DNA from: Sthenelais limicola
Lineage: Eukaryota; Annelida; Polychaeta; Phyllodocida; Sigalionidae
Reading direction: 5' to 3'
Length of the DNA: 64,000 nt
Assembly (NCBI GenBank): GCA_942159475.1
Contig: OW804099.1
Coordinates: forward strand, 12,150,119 to 12,214,118
The notes beneath the pieces were generated by a model. That model worked only from the letters and a program-made list of their open reading frames with translations. It did not search any database and was not told the DNA's origin. The position numbers were made by a program, and so were the translations under genes. This document shows, in pieces, positions 31,806 through 43,026 of this stretch. Every line of letters begins with the position of its first letter. The stretch's first letter is position 1.

Positions 31806-32785
31806 TTGGTGGCACTTATAACATCTAACGTCCTGAACGTTCTAAAGACATAGTGGTGTAGTCAAACTACAACACCAACCACCAGTCTCTGCCTATGCCA
31901 AGTCATGCACAGCTCTCTTCTTATATTCCATTTTGCTTTTGTCAGAATCTTTGTCGTCATATCCCTCAATAGAGAGCCATGATGTGACTCCAGGAGGCCC
32001 CTGTGAGCAATACTAAATTTTGAAGGACAATTTCCAATGAAACCTCATAGAAATACCAAATCTGTTGGGAGTGTGTATTACATATGCTGAAGGAATCTGC
32101 GTGATCTCATCTTTTTAGATATGATGGTATCGGAAAATCCTTTTTTCTGCAACATAACTCATTTCTCTGTATGACAAGGTTTCTAATTAATTGCACCACC
32201 CGCAGGCGCTGTCTCCTGCCTCGCTGCAGGCCCTTCCCCTGCACACATGTATGGCTACCATTGGGTATTAATTACTTCTTATTTTGTGCAGTAGGTAAAG
32301 ACAGTTATTCAAAAACACCAACAATAATATGTCTTTCTGAGTGATAGCTGCAGGTAGGGGGTATGTCACTCTTTTGTTGGAAAACCAAGGTCCTGGAACT
32401 GAAATAAATGTCTATTACATGGCAATAGCTTGTTTACCACAAGAAATGTACTTTTCAAGGGTTCATGGTTGGAGGTTAATGACTTGTGTGTTTGCTTTTA
32501 TTGGGTTGTTTTGTTCAAAAGTATGTATATAACTCTGTAAGAGAATTCTGTAATTCTCCACATCTCCTCCGAAAATGCTGGAGGTTTTGCCACAATTTTC
32601 GATGTGGACATGCTTTTGCATTTCCGAGTGATTTCTTGGGAAATAAGGGTTTATATTTAAACTTAGACGCACTTCTTTTACACTCCATAAGAATGCAGTA
32701 CCTGGACAACCAGTCAACACTGCTTTCAGTGCCATGAAAAGGCGGTGTCATATGAAATAGTATGTTGTCATGGCAACAACGTTCT
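31806..32785. other. Intergenic, nothing coding recognised
   Basis: A GC-richer patch at 32195-32270 (CACCCGCAGGCGCTGTCTCC, TCGCTGCAGGCCC) between AATTAATT motifs is a possible conserved non-coding element; otherwise unremarkable. Confidence 0.35.
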
Positions 32786-32789
32786 ATGA

Positions 32790-34504
32790 AATTAAATCAG
32801 ATTTGCTGCAGTCGGTGATAGGACGAAAAGCATCAGAACCTTTAGGCACTGCTCCGATGGAATGAATACAATGAGGATAGACACTGCAAGAAATCATCTT
32901 GCCCTCGCCGTAATTCTGATATAAACACTGAGGCATGACCAGTAGTGGCTGACGAATAATTATCGCAGTAGTGGAGGAAACACAAGCATCAGGATCCACA
33001 ATATAAAATCCCTGTGAAATTCCTTGGAAAAGAAAATCACAAAGAGATAGATCGGGTTCATGGCGAAGCTCGTTAAGCCAGCCGGCTAAGTTCATCTGTG
33101 AACGGACTCCGCCAATAAGGTGTGAGCAGCTGATCCGAATGGAGAGAGGCAGCTCAGCGACCAAAACATCAGTGATTTCAGGAGAACTAGCAAAGGAATC
33201 ACAATGTAAGTCGGAATCAGCCTTGCTGTCATGGAGAGGAACAGGATGGTCATCAAAATTGAGGTGATCCACGACTGAGGTTGAAGGGATAGAAGAAAAA
33301 TCGTTGTCGGAGGTCTAGAAAAGATCAACAGGGCCGCCATCTTGCCGGAAGTAGTGGCCGAAAGTGGCTATGAGGGCTTTTCTGCAGGGGAGTTTGACCC
33401 CCGACAAAATCCCACCTTGTGAAACGTAGATCTGCACTTGCCACAACAATGGAGGTGATTACAATGCCCAACACATGAAGTATGATTAAATTTGTAGCAG
33501 ACATCTTCCAGCCAGTCATCAGGAATAGTAAGACGACCGGAGGATTTTTTCTGAACAGGAGGTTTTGATATCTTGGCTTTCGTCTCAAAAGCCAAGATAG
33601 TCAGCGAAAGTCAGCGAAAGAGGGCTGCGCAGAACGAAACCTTCTAATGGCGAGCGAATATAGTGATCCACTACTTCCCTGTCGTAGTTTGAGTAAGCAG
33701 AGATAACATATTGCCTGCCTATAGCAAAACTGAGCTTGTGTTGAAAGTGAATTAAGTAGCTCTTCCAGTCAGGTGTTGATCAAATGCTCTAACACAAGGG
33801 ACATGCCGTAAAAATATTCAGACAATGTCATCTTAGAAGGGTCTACTGACTTCATGGGCACTCCTTTCACTGAGCACAAATACTGATAATCGGGGCGTAG
33901 AGGCATACCTTGTGTACGAGTCACCGAAGGATCCATTGCGATAGACAATTGACTCATTGAACAGGCCATGAGAGCAAAGGCTTGGGTGGCAGTAGGGTCC
34001 GAGCCTGAAGCCAACTGCAGGTTAGCAGCGGCCAGAGAAGGAGCGACAACGGGAGTGACAGCGATCCCAGACAGGGGAGCCACCATGTTGACAGCCGGAG
34101 AAGTCGCCGTCGCTGGAGGTGTCACAACTGAAGCGATCACCGGAGATTGTAGTTGGATGGGCGGAGAAGGAGCAGGGAAACAAACTGGCAAGGAGGAGGT
34201 GACAGATTCCAATACATTTACCCTACCACCGAACTTGGCGATAGCAGTAGTTGCTGCTAAAAGTTGTGATTGTTGAAGACCACTTCCCCTCCACCTCCTC
34301 CTTTTGAAGATCGATCTGACCCTCAGAATTTTCCAGAGGCTTAGAAGCACTATCCTCGTCACTGTCCAATGGCGGTAAGTACAATTTCCAGTCGTCTTCA
34401 CTGCCAGTGTTCAACTTAGCTTTCTCGTTTGCCTCATTCCTGTACTTGCAAGTGTGCTCCCCTGGGTGGGGGTGATCCCTTTCGCAAGCTTTGCAAAGGC
34501 CCAT
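32790..34504 (-). pseudogene. DIRS/Ngaro-like (tyrosine-recombinase type) retrotransposon, 5' half, broken
   Basis: From 34504 downward, minus-strand frames give an acidic/basic gag-like N terminus with a CxxC-x8-H-type pattern (CKACERDHPHPGEHTC). After a frameshift near 34280 comes an Ala/Pro-rich region. A Cys/His cluster follows near 33500-33410 (CYKFNHTSC, HCNHLHCCGKC, FHKVGFC). The next frame (33272-32784) holds LNELRHEPDLSLCDFLFQGI then HSIGAVPKGSDAFRPITD. The 'GAVPK---FRPI-D-S' block is the start of reverse transcriptase in DIRS/Ngaro elements. The rest of the RT, RNase H and recombinase are missing and several frameshifts are present. Confidence 0.6.
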
Positions 34505-35093
34505 TTTGAAACGATTCGTAAGAATGTTAGAGAAATCTCACAAAAAAAAACCAGCTTTACCGACTGAAAGTCAGCTTTGGAATGAGTCAATGTTAGTTTG
34601 AATTCTGCCGCATCTAGGTAACTAAGCAGCGGGCGCTTCCGGTTGAGCAGCCATGATTCTGTTCATGATATAAACGTATATATATGTATATATATATATA
34701 TATATACACAACATATGTTTGATGAGGTAAATCACAAGAATAGCTTCAAGCTTCAAGCTAGAGTGGGTTTGTGATGACTGACATGATTCTCAGAGACTCA
34801 AAGCCGTTTGCTAATTTCATAGTTTCATGTTCGTGGAATATGTGTATAAATTACATCTGAGGCGGGACTGGCCGGAAGAGTAAATCACATGCTTAGGTCA
34901 CCAGAGTTCAGATGCAATCCCCGCGAAATTTGAAAGCTTGTTTGCTCGATTGCAGTATCTAGCCAGTGAGGTCCAAGCCATACACGAGACTAGTTGGGAG
35001 CAAAATTGACTTTTCTTCGTTGTGCTTATTTGAATAAAAACACTTGCCGTGAATAGCATTGCTTGTGGCTTTCAATGATACACTCTCAATTAT
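34505..35093. other. Intergenic; short (TA)n microsatellite
   Basis: (TATA)n lies at about 34678-34706. GCGCTTCCGGTTGAGCAGCC near 34631 resembles an ETS-type promoter element but is unsupported otherwise. Confidence 0.35.
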
Positions 35094-36362
35094 TTATACA
35101 TTTACACTCCTCATGTGTCTGATATGTCACACCAACCACTCATTGCATTCCATCTCAGTACATTTACACTCCTCATGTGTCTGATACACTAGTTCACACC
35201 AACCACTCATTGCATTCCATCTTAGTACATTTACACTCCTCATGTGTCTGATACACTAGTTCACACCAACCACTCATTGCATTCCATCTCAGTACATTTA
35301 CACTGCTTGTGTGTCTGATACACTATTACAGAACAACCACTCAGTGCATTCCATCTCAGTACATTTACACTCCTCATGTGTCTGATACACTAGTTCACAC
35401 CAACCACTCATTGCATTCCATCTCAGTACATTTACACTCCTCATGTGTCTGATACACTAGTTCACACCAACCACTCATTGCATTCCATCTCAGTACATTT
35501 ACACGCCTCATGTGTCTGATAGACTAGTTCACAGCAACCACTCGTTGCATTCCATCTCAGTACATTTACACGCCTCATGTGTCTGATACACTAGTTCACA
35601 CCAACCACTCATTGCATTCCATCTCAGTACATTTACACGCCTCATGTGTCTGATACACTAGTTCACACCAACCACTCGTTGCATTCCATCTCAGTACATT
35701 TACACGCCTCATGTGTCTGATATACTAGTTCACACCAACCACTCATTGCATTCCATCTCAGTACATTTACACGCCTCATGTGTCTGATATACTATTTCAC
35801 ACCAACCACTCGTTGCATTCCATCTCAGTACATTTACACTCCTCATGTGTCTGATAGACTAGTTCACACCAACCACTCATTGCATTCCATCTCAGTACAT
35901 TTACACTGCTTGTGTGTCTGATACACTAGTTCACACCAACTACTCATTGCATTCCATCTCAGTACATTTACACTGCTTGTGTGTCTGATACACTAGTTCA
36001 CACCAACCACTCATTGCATTCCATCTCAGTACATTTACACGCCTCATGTGTCTGATATACTAGTTCACACCAACTACTCATTGCATTCCATCTCAGTACA
36101 TTTACACGCCTCATGTGTCTGATACACTAGTTCACATCAACCACTCATTGCATTCCATCTCAGTACATTTACACTGCTTGTGTGTCTGATACACTAGTTC
36201 ACACCAACCACTCATTGCATTCCATCTCAGTACATTTACACGCCTCATGTGTCTGATATACTAGTTCACACCAACCACTCATTGCATTCCATCTCAGTAC
36301 ATTTACACGCCTCATGTGTCTGATACACTAGTTCACACCAGCCGCTCGTTGCATTCCATCTA
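35094..36362 (+). repeat. 67-bp minisatellite, about 19 copies
   Basis: Units share CATCTCAGTACATTTACACT, CATGTGTCTGATACACTAGT and CACACCAACCACTCATTGCA. Variants CTCCTCATG, CGCCTCATG and CTGCTTGTG are clustered. Confidence 0.97.
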
Positions 36363-36765
36363 AGAGTACTACACAGAACTATGACGTGTAAGGAATATCA
36401 GGAATAAAGAATGTAATGTGAGAAGGTCAGCAGTTGTTGGTTGAGTGTCTCACCACTAGGAACTCAGGCTGGTTTACTCAGTGACCAACTCAAACACCTT
36501 TGAAAAGGTTAATATATGTTTCATAAAAGGGAATTTCATGCAATATTCACTGCTCAGAATGTCATCCTCACCATAAAATATCAACTATAAAATAGTAAAC
36601 TGGGTAATCCAGGACATTATTCTGGCAATATGAAGGCCTTGCATGCAGCTGCACAGTTATTGTGTGGTAATTAACGCCAGCAGGTGAGGGGAGAAGTAGT
36701 AGGAAGTAATTGATATAGAGAAGGAGCACTGTGTGGGCGCTGCAACCAATGCAACCTTCAGCCAA
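36363..36765. other. Non-coding; possible regulatory patch
   Basis: At about 36665-36690 GTGGTAATTAACGCCAGCAG is followed by GTGAGGGG, placing a homeodomain-type TAATTA next to a CAGGTG E-box. This is suggestive only. Confidence 0.3.
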
Positions 36766-37245
36766 GTAAAGCTCATTTTCAGCTAAAGTCAGTAAAAAAC
36801 TGAATATTTTCTCTTTTGGTCTTTTTGTTCCATTCTTTTTCATATATTTTATTTCTCTTGTATGTACTATATAAACACTTATGTTCTTGTTGTAGTGAAG
36901 TAGAGGGTTCTGTCGGAAGAACTGTCAAGGCAGAGATATGTGACCCATTTTTCAGAGTAACATATGTAAAAAGATTTCGAAAAATAAAGTTTATATATAT
37001 TTTCCAGCTCATCTAAAAGTCATTTTGCCAAAATGTTGTCCACTTGTTTTGGCTAAAGGGCTTTTAAAACGTCCTCATTTATATTTGGAGGACCTACCCG
37101 AATGCTTTCTTGCTATGACTTCACTTATTATCGCTGACCAGCGGCAGTTTTTTCTTGGTGATTAGGCTTCAAATTCTTCTAACATAAACAGCAGCATTAT
37201 ATGGATCAATTCTGTCCTATAAGTCATAATATGATTGAATTAGAT
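36766..37245. mobile_element. TTAA-flanked MITE family copy, right end lost
   Basis: It opens GTAAAGCTCATTTTCAGCTA and carries the blocks CTTTTTGTTCCATTCTTTTT, 'GTCCACTTGTTTTGGCTAAAGGGC', 'AACGTCCTCATTTATATTTGGAGGACC' and 'TTATTATCGCTGACCAGCGG'. One partial 69-bp unit (37185-37235) ends it. About 170 bp at 36840-37010 is not shared. It shows the uninterrupted junction split by a LINE at 22.1 kb. Confidence 0.6.
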
Positions 37246-37488
37246 AAGATTCTTATGTATTGAAGTAGACCACATGTTAAGGCCCTCGGTAATGAAAATC
37301 TGCTGTACAAAAACAAACAAAAAACACAATCAATTACAAATCATAAACAAAACAAATGGTTGTACTTTCATTGATCCATACTATCTATCCATCTTTCTCA
37401 CTCTTCCTCATATCCTTCTTTTTCTTCATCATGGTCACACGTTGGTAGACTTCTTCATATTACTGGTATGATTATCATTATTTATTAT

Positions 37489-37612
37489 GTGATTAATTTC
37501 TCGAGATTTTGTGTCTGAGGCATTTGCTTGAAAATAAACCCCGAGGCCCGGAGGGCCGAGGGGTTTATTTTCAAGCAAAAGCCGAAGACACAAAATCGAG
37601 GGAATTAATCAC
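37489..37612. repeat. Long near-perfect fold-back palindrome (about 60-bp arms)
   Basis: GTGATTAATTTCTCGAGATT through AATAAACCCCGAGGCCC is mirrored by GGGCCGAGGGGTTTATTTTC through AATCGAGGGAATTAATCAC around a tiny loop. It is a very stable hairpin. The arms differ by only a few bases. Confidence 0.93.
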
Positions 37613-37959
37613 TTTAATAGCCGATTTTTGGATTCAATAACACTGTTTAAACACATATTAACAAATATTAGGCTCAAAAAAAGGTTTTAGATGTACTTAC
37701 AGCATGAAGAACTCCAATAATTTAACTCCTTAACTCCAATACATAGGTTACTATTTTACATCTGACATGGAAAGGACCGAGTCAAATGCAGCCTTCATAA
37801 CATCCAAATCAGGATGTTTTACACATTTTAACCCATCACATTCTAATATTTAGATTATTTTACCTATTTCTAACCAATATCACATATGTAAACCTAATGA
37901 TAACTTCAGAATGTCGTTTACGTCAGCCGCATTCTCCGTTCCAGAAACAAACGAAGCTT

Positions 37960-38500
37960 CCACTTTTTACAGGCAACCAAGCATCAGACTTCCGGTTTAC
38001 GAATGCCGTGTCCGTGTGTCTAGGGACTTAAAAAAGAAATAAATAAAAGATTTGAATCGGTAGAAATGTTTTAAATATTGTTTTAAGCAGATAGCGAAGT
38101 TTTCCTTTATGGAAATCAAGTAATAAATGAATGGCGAGTTCAGAAACCATGTGTTTACACGCCCGCAAGTTTGCACCGCTTTAGTCGGAATCTATATGGT
38201 AATGCGACGGCTTGCCGAATGAAGCTCCAGCTATAACAGCCAATCAGAGGTGCGTATTTACTGATGTTACTTTTCAAACCGGCCGGCGTGTTTTCGCAAG
38301 GATCCGCTGCTTGCTATCCAAAGCATCAGCGACTTCCGGTTTTCCAATGCCGTGTTGCGTGTGTCTAGGGACTTAAAAAAAGAAATAAATAAAAGATTTG
38401 AATCGGTAGAAATGTTTTAAATGTTGTTTTAGCCCGATAGCGAAGATTTAGTCTACGGGAATCTAGTATTCAATGAATGGCGATTTCAGAACCCATACGT
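37960..38500 (+). repeat. Direct duplication of a ~175-bp block with ETS-type sites
   Basis: ACTTCCGGTTTACGAATGCC to GAATGGCGAGTTCAGAA (37988-38150) recurs at 38332-38490. Both contain ACTTCCGGTTT and the conserved GTGTGTCTAGGGACTTAAAA. The 3' half of each copy has drifted more. The CpG-containing, ETS-site sequence upstream of a short ORF looks promoter-like. Confidence 0.6.
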
Positions 38501-38645
38501 GCGACCGGAAGAGATGGGGAGATTCTTCGGCATAGCCACTCATGTGCACGTTGACTTGGCGTTGCATTGTGTACGGTAGTCTATATAGCGCACGGAGGAT
38601 TTCATTCGAAAGTGACCCACACGTCAACAAACTGAGGCTTGCACG

Positions 38646-38786
38646 ATGTCCGGCACGATGTCTACTGTGGCGGAATTGACAAATGGATTATTCCCTATTT
38701 CGTTGCTTACCACCATTCAGAAAGCAGATCATGCTAAGTACAAGGATATTTGGAACATTATCGGTGATTTTGGAGATATTGTGTAG
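38646..38786 (+). CDS. Small ORF, copy 1 of a duplicated first-exon-like sequence
   Basis: It encodes 46 residues beginning MSGTMSTVAELTNGLFPISL and ending GDFGDIV. Its nucleotides from GGAATTGACAAATGGATTAT onward are almost identical for ~110 bp to 39083-39205, but a one-base length difference changes the frame halfway. The product is unknown. It could be a truncated first exon, a micro-ORF or a decayed gene copy. Confidence 0.3.
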   Translation: MSGTMSTVAELTNGLFPISLLTTIQKADHAKYKDIWNIIGDFGDIV

Positions 38787-39051
38787 AGTTTTACATAGCC
38801 TGGGCTTGACCCCACGAGGGGAGGCAGGTATCATGAAATATCGCTCGCACGATGTCTATCGTCGTCACGTTATGGCGAACCCTATGCCCTAAAAACTTAA
38901 AAATGGCTAATATTTCCATCGGAAACAGTGGAGGAATGACTTTAATGTGACCAGGACTTTATACACGTTCCAAACTGAACGCGGAATCGACGAAAAACAA
39001 CCAAAAAACTCTAGTTAAGACCCGACCTTGAACCCTGAACCTGGAACTGTC

Positions 39052-39228
39052 ATGGCCGCTTGTGGCGAACATGACGATGATTTGCAGGAATTGACAAATG
39101 GATTATTCCCTATTTCGTTGTTCACCACCATTCAGCAAGCGGAATATCCTTCTACAATGATATTTGGAACATTATCGGTGATTTTGGAGCTATTGGGAGT
39201 GATATTTAGACGACAAACAACTAGTTGA
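39052..39228 (+). CDS. Small ORF, copy 2, with hydrophobic C-terminal segment
   Basis: It encodes 58 residues: MAACGEHDDDLQELTNGLFP, then an amphipathic stretch and a hydrophobic segment TMIFGTLSVILELLGVIFRR before the stop. The start context (GTCATGG) is good. The ELTNGLFPIS core is shared with copy 1. A perfect donor GATGAG|GTAAGT follows the stop by two bases, so the real gene may splice in another frame. No family is recognised. Confidence 0.3.
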   Translation: MAACGEHDDDLQELTNGLFPISLFTTIQQAEYPSTMIFGTLSVILELLGVIFRRQTTS

Positions 39229-39839
39229 TGAGGTAAGTGACTGATTGAGCGGAAACGCCGACTGGGGTTTATTTTAACTACATCCGCAAAATAAATCTAC
39301 ATCCGCAAAATAAACCCCTGAATCCGAACAATAATTTACTTCATCCGTTTTCCGGTTTGACCACTTCCTGTCCAAACAGTAATTTATAAGTATCCAGAAC
39401 CCCAGCAGAATCCAAAGATCTGCTATTAAGAAACAATAAACAACTCATCAGTATATCTATTATATATGTGGTTGTTGCTCTGTGTTCCCTGCCCTTGCAC
39501 TGACTGCCACATGAAGCTATAAGGTGTTGTTGCTAAACGGTTACCCATCTATTAATCCCTGTGCCTGACTGCCACATAAGAACATCACTCTATAGAAATT
39601 GGCAAAGATATCCATTGTAATAGCATCTACAGATATTTTCCTCTCTATTTTGTCAGGAATCGATGCATCATTAAAGCACCCTACATCTATTAATCCCTGT
39701 GCCTGCCACATGAGGTGTTGGTGCCACTGTGTGAAATACTGCGCTACATGTAGTAATGATTTAATGCTGCGCCAATAACACGACTAAACAGTTTTATTAG
39801 CCTTTATTTGCTTCTTCCTCTACACCAGGCAGAGAGAAG
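39229..39839. other. Non-coding; short duplications
   Basis: TACATCCGCAAAATAAA occurs twice at 39288-39325 and GGGGTTTATTTTAACT/AAAATAAACCCC forms a dyad. CATCTATTAATCCCTGTGCC occurs at 39547 and 39684. No gene is seen apart from a potential splice donor at 39231-39236. Confidence 0.4.
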
Positions 39840-40260
39840 TCAGGTAGCGGTAGTGGAGGGGGCGGTGGAGGGGGCGGGGGAGGTGGAGCGGGAGCGGGAG
39901 CGGGAGGGGGAGGGGGAGCGGGAGCGGGAGCGGGAGCGGGAGCGGGAGCGGGAGGTGGAGCGGGAGCGGGAGCGGGAGCGGGAGCGGGAGCAAGGGGGCG
40001 GGAGCGGGAGCGGGAGCAAGGGGGCGGGGGAGGGGGAGGGGGAGCGGAGGGGGAGCGGGAGCGGGAGCGGGAGCGGGAGCGGGAGCGGGAGCGGGAGCGG
40101 GAGCGGGAGCGGGAGCGGGAGCGGGAGCGGGAGCGGGAGCGGGAGCGGGAGCGGGAGCGGGAGCGGGAGCGGGAGCAAGGGGGCGGGGGAGGGGGAGCGG
40201 GAGGGGGAGCGGGAGCGGGAGCGGGAGCGGGAGCGGGAGAGGGAGAGGGAGGGGAAGGTG
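39840..40260 (+). repeat. (GGGAGC)n hexanucleotide array
   Basis: It contains about 50 GGGAGC hexamers with short interruptions such as AAGGGGGCGGGGG. The minus strand reads as Ala-Pro, Ser-Arg or Pro-Leu dipeptide repeats in the three frames. Confidence 0.97.
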
Positions 40261-40383
40261 GGAGGGAGCAATGGAGGGAGTGAGTGAGGGAAGGAGGGAG
40301 GGAGCAATGGAGGGAGTGAGTGAGGGAGGATGGGAGCAACAGAGAGAGGGAAGGAGGGTGCAAGGGAGGAAGGGAGGGAGAGG

Positions 40384-41330
40384 GGAAATAGAGGGCATAG
40401 GGAGGGTGAGAGGGAGAGGCAAATAGAGGGCATAGGGAGGGTGAGAGGGAGAGGGGAAATAGAGGGCATAGGGAGGGTGACAGGGAGAGGGAAATAGAGG
40501 GCATAGGGAGGGTGAGAGGGAGGGAAATAGAGGGCATAAGGAGAATGAGAGGGAGAGGGAAATAGAGGGCATAGGGAGGGTGAGAGGGAGAGGGAAATAG
40601 AGGGCATAGGGAGGGTGAGAGGGAGAGGGGAAATAGAGGGCATAGGGAGGGTGAGAGGGAGAGGGGAAATAGAGGGCATAGGGAGGGTGAGAGGGAGAGG
40701 GGAAATAGAGGGCATAGGGAGGGTGACAGGGAGAGGGGAAATAGAGGGCATAGGGAGGGTGAGAGGGAGAGGGGAAATAGAGGGCATAGGGAGGGTGAGA
40801 GGGAGAGGGGAAATAGAGGGCATAGGGAGGGTGAGAGGGAGAGGGGAAATAGAGGGAATAGGGAGGGTGAGAGGGAGGGGGAAATAGAGGGCATAGGGAG
40901 GATGACAGGGAGAGGGGAAATAGAGGGCATAGGGAGGGTGAGAGGGAGGGGGAAATAGAGGGCATAGGGAGGGTGAGAGGGAGAGGGGAAATAGAGGGCA
41001 TAGGGAGGGTGACAGGGAGCGGGAAATAGAGGGCATAGGGAGGGTGAGAGGGAGAGGGGAAATAGAGGGCATAGGGAGGGTGAGAGGGAGGGGGAAATAG
41101 AGGGCATAGGGAGGGTGAGAGGGAGGGGGAAATAGAGGGCATAGGGAGGGTGAGAGGGAGAGGGAAATAGAGGGTATAGGGAGGGTGACAGGGAGAGGCA
41201 AATAGAGGGCATAGGGAGGGTGAGAGGGAGGGGGAAATAGAGGGCATAGGGAGGGTGACAGGGAGAGGCAAATAGAGGGCATAGGGAGGGTGAGATGGAG
41301 GCAAATAGAGGGCATAGGGAGGGTGAGAGG
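40384..41330 (+). repeat. 36-bp minisatellite, about 27 copies
   Basis: Units share AAATAGAGGGCATAGGGAGG and GTGAGAGGGAGAGGGG. Single-base length changes shift the phase often. Together with the hexamer array it yields three parallel minus-strand frames of over 500 codons with rotated repeats, a clear non-coding signature. Confidence 0.97.
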
Positions 41331-41469
41331 TCTGATAAGTCTGGCCCCACACCCAGACCGCGGTGGATATTTACTGGGCTGCCTTATGGTACCTACCACC
41401 GTTTAGAAAGCCATAACGGCAGTTACAGGCCGCGCGGTGAGATTTACTGGTCTATTTGTGGACACAAGG

Positions 41470-41690
41470 CTGCAATACAGCGGTCAGGGGAGAGCAAGTA
41501 CATGTCAGCTTCTAACACAAGCTAATAGTGTGTGTGGGGGGGGGGGGGGGAGGGGGGTTGCAGCAATACAGTGGTCAGGGGAGAACAAGTACATGTCAGC
41601 TTCTAACACAAGCTAATAGTGTGTGTGTGGGGGGGGGGGGGGGGGAGGAGGGGGGGGAGGAGGGGGGGGGTTAGAGCTACACTCTTATCT
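41470..41690 (+). repeat. Duplicated 90-bp block with poly(G) runs
   Basis: GAACAAGTACATGTCAGCTT-type sequence followed by TAGTGTGTGTG and G-runs occurs twice (41480-41555 and 41570-41690). Confidence 0.85.
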
Positions 41691-41989
41691 TACGTTGGTA
41701 AAAATGTATTTTCTATTTATTTTTGTTTTATTTAGTATTTTTATACAGCACATCTTCTATAATAACGATAGTTGAGTTATCAACAAAGAAGTATATTGTA
41801 ATTGTACAATGAAGTTCTAATAATTAACTGAGGACATTAACATTGAGATATGGGCTCACAGATGATAATCCAATACAGAATAACTATGGTCTTCCGCCCT
41901 ATGCTGTGTCTATCTAGACCTATTTCTATTTAACAAAGTCCAAAGTAAGTCCAAAGTCAAAGTAGGATGATTCTTTTTAAATCCATCAA

Positions 41990-43026
41990 AATTTAATTTT
42001 AAATCTTGGGGGATTTTGTTAAGTTGTTTTTTCTACAGGGCTGTTAAAACGTCCTTATTTGTATTTGGAGGGTCCTCCCAAATCCTTTCCTTCGATAACT
42101 TCACATATCATTGCTCAACAGCGATCATTTTATCTCAGTCAATTTCATTTCCAATTCCTGTATAAACATAAAACAGTTGAATTGAAAGGAATTGAAATGT
42201 CAACTTAAGCCAAGAACATAATGGACTACTTGACTGTAGTATTAGGACAAAAACAATGTCTCGTTGTGCCAACCAATCAAATCCAACATTCAATCTTGAT
42301 TTCATTGTTTGATGATTACACTTATAATCGTTCACTGGCAGCAGTTTCCTCTCAGCTGATTCAACTTATTCATTTTGTATAAAAAACAGTAGAATATTGA
42401 TAAAGCCCTATAAGTCATAATATGAGTAACTCTTGTATAAACATATACCAGCAGCAGAATATTGATAAATCCAGTCCTATAAGTCATAATATGAGTAACT
42501 CTTGTATAAACATATGACAGCAGAAGAATATTAATAAATCCAGTCCTATAAGTCATAATATGAGTAACTCTTGTATAAACATATAACAGCAGCAGAATAT
42601 CAATAAATCCAGTCCTATAAGTCATAATATGTGTAACACTTATATAAAAATGACACCCTCTCACATCCCTTTGATTGGTAATATTTGTAAATGTTTTAAT
42701 AGACCGTATTTTTACCTCATTTTCTCCATCTCATTATCATCATCATAATTTGTAATGTAAATGCTTGTGACATAATGTCTAACTCTATATTATCCTAGCC
42801 AGTTTGTTAAACATTTCTTCCGTCCACACCTCTATGTACTTTTTTTTAAAGACAATATTCTCAGGGTACAACGAAAATCACCTACGGGTGAGATTGCTGT
42901 AAACTTGATAACCTCCTGATAAAATAAATTTGTTCAAAAAAAAAAAATATAACAGCAGTAGAATATTGATAAATTCAGTCCTATAAGTCATGATATGAAT
43001 AACTCTTGTATAAGCATATACCAGCA
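41990..43026. mobile_element. TTAA-flanked MITE family copy with 69-bp array and nested LINE tail
   Basis: Blocks 'TTGTTAAGTTGTTTTTTCTACAGGGC', 'AAACGTCCTTATTTGTATTTGGAGGGTCC' and 'TATCATTGCTCAACAGCG' precede reverse 69-bp units (42395-42650). A LINE tail (42653-42947) interrupts the array, which resumes at 42948 and runs directly into the 28-bp array. Termini were not identified. Confidence 0.6.
42653..42947 (+). mobile_element. LINE 3' end with poly(A), inserted in 69-bp array
   Basis: About 295 bp of unrelated sequence end in GATAAAATAAATTTGTTC and an A12 run. AATAAA at 42923-42928 is correctly placed. Both flanks are 69-bp units, so the insertion is younger than the array. Confidence 0.65.

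Noticed and set aside
30463..31815. 450-codon Ser/Pro/Thr-rich minus-strand frame
   Set aside because: Entirely determined by GGA/GGT trinucleotide repeats; no domain, signal peptide or splice logic beyond one donor-like site.
39797..41399. Three overlapping minus-strand frames of more than 500 codons rich in Pro/Leu/Ser
   Set aside because: All three frames give the same repeated words in rotation from the 36-bp and GGGAGC arrays; this is the signature of a tandem repeat, not of protein selection.
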